From positions 1 through 33,335 of the forward strand of contig CANNJG010000002.1 in the NCBI GenBank assembly GCA_947504795.1: a DNA stretch of 33,335 bases, given 5' to 3'. The position numbers and the translations under genes are program-made. The stretch is from Legionellaceae bacterium (GTDB lineage Bacteria; Pseudomonadota; Gammaproteobacteria; Legionellales; Legionellaceae). Position 1 is the stretch's first letter, and every line of letters begins with the position of its first letter. Shown piece by piece: positions 22,104-30,537 of this stretch. The notes below the pieces were generated by a model. It was not told the origin of the DNA. It was given only the letters and a program-made list of their open reading frames with translations, and ran no database searches.

Positions 22104-23555
22104 ATGACTACCGTGATACCTTTCCCCTATCATCGAGAAAGCATAGATAAGGGTTTCAAAGAACTAATCATCCGTTATTTGGAAGGCGACCATTTAATTA
22201 AAAAGCCTTATGGGAGAGATACCAGCCTTTCCATTGAGGATGAATTAAAAAGACTTTGTACGTCTATGAATCACGCCTCTATTGATGCTAAAACACTCTG
22301 TCATTTAGTCGACGTAACCGCGGAAGGTCAATTTGACAAAGACATCATTGCTATTCTAAACCATTTGGAAATGCCGACTGAGATTGAGGACTATATTGGC
22401 TCAACTGCTTCGTTGTATGATTTATTATCGCGTCTACGCAACGAAGGCCATGAACGTTTAGATTCCTTGCTCGAGCTGATTGAAAATACGCGTTATAAAC
22501 GAAACTGGAGAGACCACTTAACCACGCCGGCTTTAACCATGTTAGGTATTGTGACATTTTGCTACGGAGAGCCCGACTTGTTTTGGAATGCCTTAGATTG
22601 GGTCACCTACACAACCCCGCTGATCTATCATTGGTTTTATCAACACATTGTAGAATTTCATAACTTACCAATTTTAGGGATGATCGGACAAGTTGGATGG
22701 GGACTCCATTATCTAATCAACACTTTTGAATATGGATTCAATCAATCCGACAAGCGCATACGCAACTGGATGTTTAATACCTTAGCCGTGATGCTTAACT
22801 TTTCAGCGCATCTGATTTCTTACTGGGCTGCAGGCGCATTACCCTTACTACCAGCCTTCGTTTTTATCTTAAGTGCTTGGGTCGATATCGTAAAAAACTT
22901 CTATAATACCTGGCAAGAAAAGACGCCAACACCTAACCAACAGTCCTCTCGGCATCGCAATGCTACCTGCATTAGTATGGCGCAAATCAAAGCTCGTGAT
23001 AAACAAATTCTTATTGCTAATTGCATTCATGCCGCAGCGGTTACAACCTTGATTCTTGCTTCTTATTTTTTAACGCCTAGTATCATTTTAACCATTACCT
23101 ACACCTTAGCCATATGGATAGGATTATTTATGAAAGATAGGCATACAAAAAAAATTCAACAAATCTATGCAAATGAAATTCAGAAAAAATTAAGGGATCA
23201 TTACAAAAGCGCGTCAACCCCTAACGAGGCCAGCGACCGCGAAGACTTCGGACATTATGCACAGAAACTTCTCTCTAAAATAGAACAAAATTCGCAAAAA
23301 TTACTTGGCTGCACGCAATTTAAGGACGTCCTTTTAAAAGTAAAGCCTTTTTATTTGCTACATAGCAAACAAGACTTTAAAAGTTTTTGTAACCATTGGG
23401 ATTTTATTGCAATAAAAAACCAGCCCCTGACTCCGCTTCCCATGATTCGGAAAAACCGAAAACATAACCCTATCTCCTCAGGCCTGTTTGATAGTCATCC
23501 GGCTGGCTCGAGAGAAAGCTCTCCGTCGGACTTTTCAAGGAACAGCATGTTTTAA
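22104..23555 (+). CDS. hypothetical polytopic membrane protein (candidate secreted effector)
   Basis: 483 aa from MTTVIPFPYHRES (the ORF track starts at 22074 with a GTG); several hydrophobic segments in the middle, soluble N- and C-termini, Ser-rich C-terminus SRESSPSDFSRNSMF; no recognised family. Confidence 0.75.
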   Translation: MTTVIPFPYHRESIDKGFKELIIRYLEGDHLIKKPYGRDTSLSIEDELKRLCTSMNHASIDAKTLCHLVDVTAEGQFDKDIIAILNHLEMPTEIEDYIGSTASLYDLLSRLRNEGHERLDSLLELIENTRYKRNWRDHLTTPALTMLGIVTFCYGEPDLFWNALDWVTYTTPLIYHWFYQHIVEFHNLPILGMIGQVGWGLHYLINTFEYGFNQSDKRIRNWMFNTLAVMLNFSAHLISYWAAGALPLLPAFVFILSAWVDIVKNFYNTWQEKTPTPNQQSSRHRNATCISMAQIKARDKQILIANCIHAAAVTTLILASYFLTPSIILTITYTLAIWIGLFMKDRHTKKIQQIYANEIQKKLRDHYKSASTPNEASDREDFGHYAQKLLSKIEQNSQKLLGCTQFKDVLLKVKPFYLLHSKQDFKSFCNHWDFIAIKNQPLTPLPMIRKNRKHNPISSGLFDSHPAGSRESSPSDFSRNSMF

Positions 23556-23567
23556 ATATACATGGCG

Positions 23568-24305
23568 CTACTTACCCAAGACTTGTTTAACAAAAGGAAT
23601 GGTTAATTTTCGCTGCGCTACCAAAGATGCGTTATCTAAACACTCAAACACACTATACAAATCATGCATACTCCGCGCACAATGGTTAACGAGATACTGA
23701 CCGACACTGTGCGAGAGTTCAAACCCACGCTTTTGCGCACGCACTTGCAACGTGACGATTTTATCTTCATCCGATAATTCGTATAAAGGTGTTACTAAAG
23801 CACTCGTTAATCTTGAACTCAAATCGGCCAAGCGTATTCCCATTCTAAGCGGGGGTACACGAGCGGTGATAATCAGCATAGCCTGGCGTTCACAAATACG
23901 ATTGTATAAGTGAAAAAAGGCTTCCTCCCAATCTGAACGTCCAGCAATCCGATCAACATCATCAATGGCCACCAAAGCATGATCTTCCATGCCCTCTAGC
24001 ACAGCAGAATCCCATGTTTGTAACAGACTTAAAGGCACATATCGCGCAGAATGTTGCAATAAGTCTGCTTGATGACAACATGCCTGCAATAAATGCGATT
24101 TACCACTGCCGGGCGAACCCCACACATAAAAAAAACGCCCGATTGGATTCGTCAATGCCGAAAACAATTGTTGTTGTAATAATGTATTGCCTGTCCAACA
24201 AAAATCATCAAAAGTGGCTTCATCATTGAGACGAACTGCCAACGCTAATTGTTGCCGGATGGAGCTTATTTCCTTCGCCGCCAAGCCTCTTTCCCCCATG
24301 TCCAT
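23568..24305 (-). CDS. hda: DnaA regulatory inactivator Hda (start uncertain; probably near 24260)
   Basis: QQLALAVRLNDEATFDDF...GSPGSGKSHLLQACC...LVAIDDVDRIAG...YNRICE...LSDEDKIVTLQVRAQKRGFELS...QRKLTIPFVKQVL; strong resemblance to Hda. Confidence 0.93.
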   Translation of the reverse strand: MDMGERGLAAKEISSIRQQLALAVRLNDEATFDDFCWTGNTLLQQQLFSALTNPIGRFFYVWGSPGSGKSHLLQACCHQADLLQHSARYVPLSLLQTWDSAVLEGMEDHALVAIDDVDRIAGRSDWEEAFFHLYNRICERQAMLIITARVPPLRMGIRLADLSSRLTSALVTPLYELSDEDKIVTLQVRAQKRGFELSHSVGQYLVNHCARSMHDLYSVFECLDNASLVAQRKLTIPFVKQVLGK

Positions 24306-24814
24306 ACATAATCAATAAGACTCACAGAAGTTGTAAACACCATCAGCGACATACATAAAGGTTTCAACATCGGGATAACCATAAAAAATGCTTTTTCAAA
24401 CAAACAAATCAATACCAAACTGAGTTGTAATCCTGTGTTGATTTTACTGATGTAGGTGGGTTTTAACTTCGGTGACTTTGATATCCATATGTACCAGGCA
24501 ATCACCCCTAATGAAATCGTGACATCACGAAATAAAACCAATAAAACAACCCACCATGGCAATATGTGTAACCACGCCAATCCGATAAAACTAACCGTTA
24601 TTAAGATCTTATCAGCCAATGGGTCCATAATCGCACCCAAATGACTTTGCCAAGCAAAACTCCGTGCCAAACGTCCGTCTAAACCATCAGTACATCCTGC
24701 AATAATAAAAATATAAAACGCATGCACAAACTCATGGTGTCGTAAACAAACCAAGAATGGTGCGACGAGTAACAAACGCGTGATCGTTAATACATTGGGT
24801 ATTTGTTTCAGCAT
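24266..24814 (-). CDS. CDP-alcohol phosphatidyltransferase (PgsA-like)
   Basis: MLKQIPNVLTITRLLLVAPFL; catalytic motif DGLDGRLARSFAWQSHLGAIMDPLADK. PgsA versus another CDP-alcohol transferase cannot be settled by eye. Confidence 0.9.
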   Translation of the reverse strand: MLKQIPNVLTITRLLLVAPFLVCLRHHEFVHAFYIFIIAGCTDGLDGRLARSFAWQSHLGAIMDPLADKILITVSFIGLAWLHILPWWVVLLVLFRDVTISLGVIAWYIWISKSPKLKPTYISKINTGLQLSLVLICLFEKAFFMVIPMLKPLCMSLMVFTTSVSLIDYVWTWGKEAWRRRK

Positions 24815-24926
24815 ATAGGCGAAATAAAATAGTTCCATCTACTTAGATGAGGGTAAAAATGATAAGGAAGTATACTGTCGCATCTCATAGCTTTCAACTC
24901 TTATAAAATTACCAGCCTAAAAACGC

Positions 24927-25544
24927 TCATTCTTTTTCCAATTCAACTTTTTGTGCGATGCCCATTTTTTCTTTCAACCGTGCGATAGCAACTGAATCAT
25001 AAGGCCGCTGTTTATGCATAACGGTAACTCGCGTAGCCCCTGTCTCTCCCGATAGACCGGCGTGGGCCGGTTCAAAAGCAGGATATACGTGCGCCATCGC
25101 TATTCGTTTGATTCGCTTGGGATGCTCTGCCTGGAAAGGATCTGGTTTACGCATATTTTTGATGCTTTTTTCAATACGTTTACGTATTTTTAAGGCTGCG
25201 CGCTCTGCATCTTCTTCGCTCACCGCCACAACAGGATTTCCTAATAAATCGACACGCATCTCGCGTGCTTTTAAACAAATTAGGTAATCCAAGCGACGCG
25301 TGAATAATACCACCGCTTCCCGTAATTTTGATTTTGAAATCCCAATTGCTGCTGCTTGTTCAGCATACGCCAAAATATCGTTTATAATACCCACATTCAA
25401 GGGCTGAATCTTAGTGCGATTATCAAAAGCATTTGGAAAAGTGAGTTGTAACCAGTGCAGGGCATCCAATCGAGTTTTCTTAGATTGATTTTTCTGTTTT
25501 TGATTAATCACCGCTGTACGAGGGTGCAGTGTTTGTTTTCTCAT
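24927..25544 (-). CDS. ProQ/FinO-family RNA chaperone
   Basis: DALHWLQLTFPNAFDNRTKIQPLNVGIINDILAYAEQ...GISKSKLREAVVLFTRRLDYLICLKAREMRVDLLGNPV. Start taken at MRKQTLHP. Confidence 0.9.
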   Translation of the reverse strand: MRKQTLHPRTAVINQKQKNQSKKTRLDALHWLQLTFPNAFDNRTKIQPLNVGIINDILAYAEQAAAIGISKSKLREAVVLFTRRLDYLICLKAREMRVDLLGNPVVAVSEEDAERAALKIRKRIEKSIKNMRKPDPFQAEHPKRIKRIAMAHVYPAFEPAHAGLSGETGATRVTVMHKQRPYDSVAIARLKEKMGIAQKVELEKE

Positions 25545-25616
25545 GCAGAAATCCTTGTGAAAAATAGAAAGATTATCTAGTATTTTAGCTAAGACCAACT
25601 TAACCAGGGGTATTTT

Positions 25617-25856
25617 ATCAAAACACATCACAAATTTCTCTCATTCGTTGCAATAATTTTTCCTTGTGCCATTATTTTTGCAGATGACAACCCGATTGGC
25701 GGCTTTGCTGCTTTGGCGATGCAAGCATCAATCATCGCATGGATACCTGCCGTGATCTGGGCATGGCGAATTGTACACCGTCCAGATGTCACCACCGAAG
25801 CGGCGGCTTCCAAGAAAAAATCTCCTCCTACTAAGCCTATTCGTGACCCTTCTTAA
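25617..25856 (+). CDS. small membrane protein, non-canonical start (not in the ORF track)
   Basis: Frame opened by TAA at 25590 and closed by TAA at 25854-25856: IKTHHKFLSFVAIIFPCAIIFADDNPIGGFAALAMQASIIAWIPAVIWAWRIVHRPDVTTEAAASKKKSPPTKPIRDPS. SD-like AGGGG at 25606-25610 sits 6 nt before ATC (25617). Ends 10 nt before dapB. Confidence 0.55.
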   Translation: MKTHHKFLSFVAIIFPCAIIFADDNPIGGFAALAMQASIIAWIPAVIWAWRIVHRPDVTTEAAASKKKSPPTKPIRDPS

Positions 25857-25865
25857 GGATTAAAC

Positions 25866-26606
25866 ATGTCTATTCGAGTTATTATTAACGGGGCTTCTGG
25901 AAAAATGGGCGCCATCGCATGTGAAACAATTCAAACACATCCAGCGTTTACCCTCGTTGCAGCATTAGGCCGCCATGACGATTTAGGAGACCAGATAACA
26001 CAACATCAAGCACAGATTGTGATTGATCTGACGCTTGCCGATTGCGTTTATGCCAATGCTCTCACGATTATCGAGCATCATGCGCATGCCATAATTGGGA
26101 CTTCCGGCTTGCAGCCTGAGCAAATCCAGGTATTACAACAACGCTGCAAACAACAACAATTGGGCGGCATTATCGTTCCAAATTTTTCAATTGGTGCTGT
26201 ATTAATGATGCACTTTTCAGGCGTAGCTGCGCGCTTATTATCTGAGGTTGAAATTGTTGAAACCCATCATCAACAAAAACTAGATGCGCCTTCTGGAACT
26301 GCGATAAAAACGGCTGAACTCATTGCTGCCGCACGCACACACCCCCCCCAGCAAGCGTCTTCACAAAAAATCACGTTGCCTGGGGCGCGCGGTGCATGCT
26401 ACAAAGACATCCCCATTCATTCTTTGCGTTTGCCCGGCGTATTAGCCAAGCAACACGTTATTTTTGGAAACACAGGTGAAACCTTAACCCTCGCACATGA
26501 AAGCATTGACCGTCATTCCTTTATGCCAGGATTAATTCTTGCATGCCAGCGTGTGCAAGAGCTTAAATCCATGTACTATGGATTGGAGAAACTACTGGAT
26601 CTGTAG
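25866..26606 (+). CDS. dapB: 4-hydroxy-tetrahydrodipicolinate reductase
   Basis: 246 aa; VIINGASGKMG, IGTSGL, PNFSIGAVLMM, ETHHQQKLDAPSGTA, IPIHSLRLPG (shorter type than the E. coli enzyme). Confidence 0.96.
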   Translation: MSIRVIINGASGKMGAIACETIQTHPAFTLVAALGRHDDLGDQITQHQAQIVIDLTLADCVYANALTIIEHHAHAIIGTSGLQPEQIQVLQQRCKQQQLGGIIVPNFSIGAVLMMHFSGVAARLLSEVEIVETHHQQKLDAPSGTAIKTAELIAAARTHPPQQASSQKITLPGARGACYKDIPIHSLRLPGVLAKQHVIFGNTGETLTLAHESIDRHSFMPGLILACQRVQELKSMYYGLEKLLDL

Positions 26607-26616
26607 GGGGAAACGC

Positions 26617-28116
26617 ATGATGTATACGGTAGCGCATTATATTGATGGTCACACGCAAATCAATCAGTCAACCGAAGCCCATAACATTTTCAATCCAGCA
26701 ACCGGCGAACCCATTGGCCTCGTGTATCATGCCGATCAAGAACTATGCAATCAAGCAGTTGATGCCGCTAAAACTGCGTGGCTGAAATGGTCATGTACCA
26801 GTCCAACAAAACGGGCCAACATTTTATTCGAATTTCGGACATTGGTTCGCCAAAATCAACCAGAACTCGCAAAACTCATTACGCGTGAACATGGCAAAAC
26901 CTATGAAGATGCTAAGGCGTCGATTATGCGCGCTATTGAGTTAATTGAATATCACTGTGGATTGGTTACACAATTACAAGGAACCTTCTCGGCAGATGTT
27001 TCCCACCATATGGATTGTTACACTATTCGACAGCCTTTGGGCGTTTGCGTGGGGATTTCGCCGTTTAATTTCCCAATCATGACCCCTATTTGGATGATGA
27101 TCCCGGCTATTGCGTGTGGAAATACCTTTATCCTTAAACCATCTGAACAAGCTCCATCCGCGACGTTACGCTTATTTGAGCTCCTCAACGATGCGGGGTT
27201 ACCTCCAGGAGTCGCCAATTGTATTCAAGGCGACCCAAAAACCGCGCAGCATTTACTCACGCATCCTGATGTTGCAACGGTAACAGCAATCGCATCAACT
27301 CCTGTTGCCAAATCTATTTACCAAACTGCGATTCAACACGGCAAACGCGCGCATACGTTTGGAGGTGCAAAAAATCATGCTGTCATTATGCCCGACGCCG
27401 ATTTTTCAACCACGGCAAAGGCTATCCTAGGGGCTGCATTTGGATCCGCTGGAGAACGATGTATGGCGATATCGGCACTCGTCACCGTGGGTAAAGAGAC
27501 CGCTAAAAACCTGCTAAACGAACTCATTCCGCTTATCCAACAAGTCGTCATTGATGCCGGCGATAATCCAAAAGCAGACTTTGGACCACTCATCAGTGCA
27601 GCGCATAAAAATCGCGTGATAGCCGCAGTAACCCAAGGTGTAGCCGAAGGTGCACGTTTGGTTGTTGATGGTCGTAACTATAAACACCCCAGTTCCCCCA
27701 ATGGATTTTTTATGGGGCCCTGCTTATTCGATAACGTAACCGAAGAAATGAGCATTTATCAAAATGAACTATTTGGTCCGGTTCTAGTCCTCTTACAGGT
27801 AGATACGCTCGATGAAGCCATCGATTTAGTCAGTAGTAATCCATATGGCAATGGCACGGCTATTTTCACCCAAAATGGCGGGCACGCGCGACATTTTAGT
27901 CACCGTGTGCAGGTCGGAATGGTCGGGATCAATATTCCAATTCCGGTGCCTATCGTCAATCATCCATTTGGCGGGTGGAAGAACTCTGTGTTTGGCGATA
28001 CCGCCATGCATGGCCTAGAGAGCGTTCATTTTTACACAAAAACCAAAACCATCACCACTAAATGGCAGTCAAACATTCATAATCAAAATGATTTTGTATT
28101 GCCAGAAAATGGCTAG
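26617..28116 (+). CDS. mmsA: methylmalonate-semialdehyde dehydrogenase (CoA-acylating)
   Basis: ALDH fold; SPFNFPIMTPIWMMIPAIACGNTFILKPSEQ, FGGAKNHAVIMPDAD, GSAGERCMA catalytic Cys, NPYGNGTAIFT, PFGGWKNSVFGD. Start at ATGATG after TAGGGGG. Confidence 0.95.
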   Translation: MMYTVAHYIDGHTQINQSTEAHNIFNPATGEPIGLVYHADQELCNQAVDAAKTAWLKWSCTSPTKRANILFEFRTLVRQNQPELAKLITREHGKTYEDAKASIMRAIELIEYHCGLVTQLQGTFSADVSHHMDCYTIRQPLGVCVGISPFNFPIMTPIWMMIPAIACGNTFILKPSEQAPSATLRLFELLNDAGLPPGVANCIQGDPKTAQHLLTHPDVATVTAIASTPVAKSIYQTAIQHGKRAHTFGGAKNHAVIMPDADFSTTAKAILGAAFGSAGERCMAISALVTVGKETAKNLLNELIPLIQQVVIDAGDNPKADFGPLISAAHKNRVIAAVTQGVAEGARLVVDGRNYKHPSSPNGFFMGPCLFDNVTEEMSIYQNELFGPVLVLLQVDTLDEAIDLVSSNPYGNGTAIFTQNGGHARHFSHRVQVGMVGINIPIPVPIVNHPFGGWKNSVFGDTAMHGLESVHFYTKTKTITTKWQSNIHNQNDFVLPENG

Positions 28117-28125
28117 GAGAACTAA

Positions 28126-29016
28126 ATGGCAAACATCGGATTTGTGGGATTAGGCCATATGGGATTACCTATGGCCATCAATCTTATCAAAGCAGGCCAT
28201 CAAGTGACAGGATATGATATCCAACCCGAAGCATTAACGGCTTTGACGCAAGCTGGGGGGCATGTCACCCCTGAATTATCGACGCTTGCCAAGAACAATA
28301 CGACGCTGATTACGATGCTACAAACAGGACAACAAGTCATTTCTGTGTGTTGTGATTCGGGCGGTCTCTATGTGTATGCGGCAGCGCATACACTCCATAT
28401 TGATTGTTCCACCATTGATATTTCGAGCACTCACGCCCTGCATCAGCATGCCAAGCAACATCACATTTTAAGCATCGATGCCCCTGTATCAGGCGGTGTA
28501 GCCGGCGCAACAGCGGCTAGTTTAACCTTCATGGTCGGCGGAGATCCCAGCGCATGTTCCGGCGCACACCCTATATTGCAAGCCATGGGGAAAAAAATCA
28601 TCATGACCGGCGAATCCGGCACCGGCCAAGCGGCTAAAATGTGCAATAACATGGTTTTAGGCATTTCAATGCTGGCCGTCTCTGAAGCGTTTTTGTTGGC
28701 TGACCACTTAAACCTCACGCCTCAAAAACTACATGAAGTCCTTTCTAATGCCTCAGGGCGTTGTTGGGTTACCGAACGATATTTGCCTGTTGCCGGCCTA
28801 TTAGACAATGTACCCGCCGATCACGAGTATCAAGCGGGCTTCATGCTGGCGATGATGCTCAAAGATATGCGCTTAAGCCAAGATGCTGCGCAACAAGCCG
28901 GATTGACCACCCCAATGGCCAACCTCGCAACACAATATTACCAAAAAGCAACCGACGCGGGAATGGGTGCTTTGGATTTTTCGGCAATTATAAAGTATCT
29001 GGAAACACCAAAATGA
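28126..29016 (+). CDS. mmsB: 3-hydroxyisobutyrate dehydrogenase
   Basis: 296 aa; IGFVGLGHMGLPMAINLIKAGHQVTGYD, DAPVSGGVAGA, AAKMCNNMVLGI, LKDMRLSQDAA. Confidence 0.95.
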   Translation: MANIGFVGLGHMGLPMAINLIKAGHQVTGYDIQPEALTALTQAGGHVTPELSTLAKNNTTLITMLQTGQQVISVCCDSGGLYVYAAAHTLHIDCSTIDISSTHALHQHAKQHHILSIDAPVSGGVAGATAASLTFMVGGDPSACSGAHPILQAMGKKIIMTGESGTGQAAKMCNNMVLGISMLAVSEAFLLADHLNLTPQKLHEVLSNASGRCWVTERYLPVAGLLDNVPADHEYQAGFMLAMMLKDMRLSQDAAQQAGLTTPMANLATQYYQKATDAGMGALDFSAIIKYLETPK

Positions 29017-29035
29017 TCATTCAATGATCTAAGTA

Positions 29036-29065
29036 TTTACAAAAAGAGCATCAATTTGATACAAT
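29036..29065 (+). promoter_or_regulatory. sigma70-like promoter candidate for the 29096 ORF
   Basis: TTTACA - 18 nt - TACAAT, with AAGGGGA about 8 nt before the ATG at 29096. Confidence 0.45.
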
Positions 29066-29095
29066 ACCCCGTATTACGTTTAAGGGGAATGTAAA

Positions 29096-29845
29096 ATGCT
29101 ACTTTTTTTGTCAGGTTATAATACATCTGCTTTAAAAACATTAGACGAAGCAATCCAAATACTCACTTATGTAAAGGATCAAAAATCAAAACAAAAGAGC
29201 GAAGAGAATCTATACCTGATGCTCTATGCACAACCTGAATTAGACTGTGCTGCAATAGATGAAGTCATGGCCACCCTGTTGTTGATTAAGAAGCATATTA
29301 AATACATCATACGACATCCATTTTATTCAAATAACGATATTTCACACCTTCTTCTTCATCCAACCAATACGAATATCCCAATAAAAGTTGACGATATGAT
29401 TCAAAAGGACTACATCCGTCGTGTCATCGATAAAGCAGTGACGTGCAATGCACCCAATGTTTATTTTCAAATAGTATGTGCGACTTTATTTATTGGCTTC
29501 TTTATTTTTGCTGTTCATGCAACTATGGCGCTTATTCTTGCTATAACAGCATTTCAAATACCAATGAATATCCCTATAATTCTGTGTACTGTCGGATGGT
29601 TGGGAAGTTTTATTTCAGGTGGAAGTTTGCATCTAAAAACAAACGCATTCACTGCGATCCAAGATGAGTTAAGAAGGACTCAACATGTCATTACTGCGCC
29701 ACCTGCACTATCGAGCTTTGATCGAACAAAGGTTTATAACCACTTTTTTAATCCTGATGAACGTGGTATCTCGTTGGCGAGCCAGGTTTTAAGTATCACC
29801 CACACGAGTCAAATACAAGCGGTTAATTATTATACGGCTTTGTGA
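29096..29845 (+). CDS. hypothetical protein with central hydrophobic segments
   Basis: 249 aa; strong SD AAGGGGA; two hydrophobic stretches (VYFQIVCATLFIGFFIFAVHATMALILAITAF, MNIPIILCTVGWLGSFISGG); no recognised family. Confidence 0.75.
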   Translation: MLLFLSGYNTSALKTLDEAIQILTYVKDQKSKQKSEENLYLMLYAQPELDCAAIDEVMATLLLIKKHIKYIIRHPFYSNNDISHLLLHPTNTNIPIKVDDMIQKDYIRRVIDKAVTCNAPNVYFQIVCATLFIGFFIFAVHATMALILAITAFQIPMNIPIILCTVGWLGSFISGGSLHLKTNAFTAIQDELRRTQHVITAPPALSSFDRTKVYNHFFNPDERGISLASQVLSITHTSQIQAVNYYTAL

Positions 29846-29958
29846 AACATGCGGATCAAATAAGCAGTGTGAGCGATGGGTTAAAATATCCGAGAGCTGA
29901 CCCTATAAGGGATCGTATGTGACCCTACTCTAGGGTAGGACCCAAATCATCATTTCCA

Positions 29959-30327
29959 CTAGGGTTTTGAAGACCCATGGACCGAGTCAATATCTACATC
30001 AACGCCGTCTAGAGACACCTCAGTGGTCGCATATCTTAAACCTTGGTATATCCCGTAAGCAAGGAAAACACTCCCTGCAACCAGCAATAACGTAAGCGCC
30101 AAAAGTGGTACGTGCGCGGCCAGGATAATTGGCAAATATTTGCCAATTGAGAGGAGCGCTGCACCCGATAAAGCATAAGGGCAACTCTTTTTAAACAGAC
30201 TGCAATATGAAAAGTTTTTGGATTGATATCGCGGCTGCACAGTTGAAAATTCCCAAAAGGGGTTTCGATCATCGGTACAATCGCTCATAATAGCAAGCCT
30301 CATCTCAAATGATTTTTTATTGTACAA
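29959..30327 (-). CDS. hypothetical small membrane protein
   Basis: 122 aa; hydrophobic LPIILAAHVPLLALTLLLVAGSVFLAYGIYQGL and an acidic tail DGVDVDIDSVHGSS; start uncertain (several Met). Confidence 0.55.
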   Translation of the reverse strand: MYNKKSFEMRLAIMSDCTDDRNPFWEFSTVQPRYQSKNFSYCSLFKKSCPYALSGAALLSIGKYLPIILAAHVPLLALTLLLVAGSVFLAYGIYQGLRYATTEVSLDGVDVDIDSVHGSSKP

Positions 30328-30537
30328 TTTATAGTATTTTTTGTCAAATAGGCTTTGTATATTTTTTCAAGAACCGTGGGCTCTGAGGCGCGATCTTTGG
30401 AAAAAAGGGCTAAAGTTGAGAAAGCTAAAAAGAAAGATTAGAATGCGGGAATTTTCGATGGGTCTTTACTTAGACCCACGGGTTAAACCCAGAAAAAGGA
30501 AGATGAAAGGGCGCTGGATAAATGAATGGCGTATCCC

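Noticed and set aside
25628-25813. 61-aa minus-strand ORF
   Set aside because: Antisense to the more protein-like plus-strand frame 25617-25856; composition suggests a shadow ORF.
28461-29027. ORFs 28461-28718 (-) and 28761-29027 (+) overlapping mmsB
   Set aside because: Alternative frames of the intact mmsB gene.
29015-29029. GATCATTCAATGATC palindrome just after mmsB
   Set aside because: Short 7-bp stem with a 1-nt loop and no T-tract; too weak to call a terminator, though it could be a minor operator.
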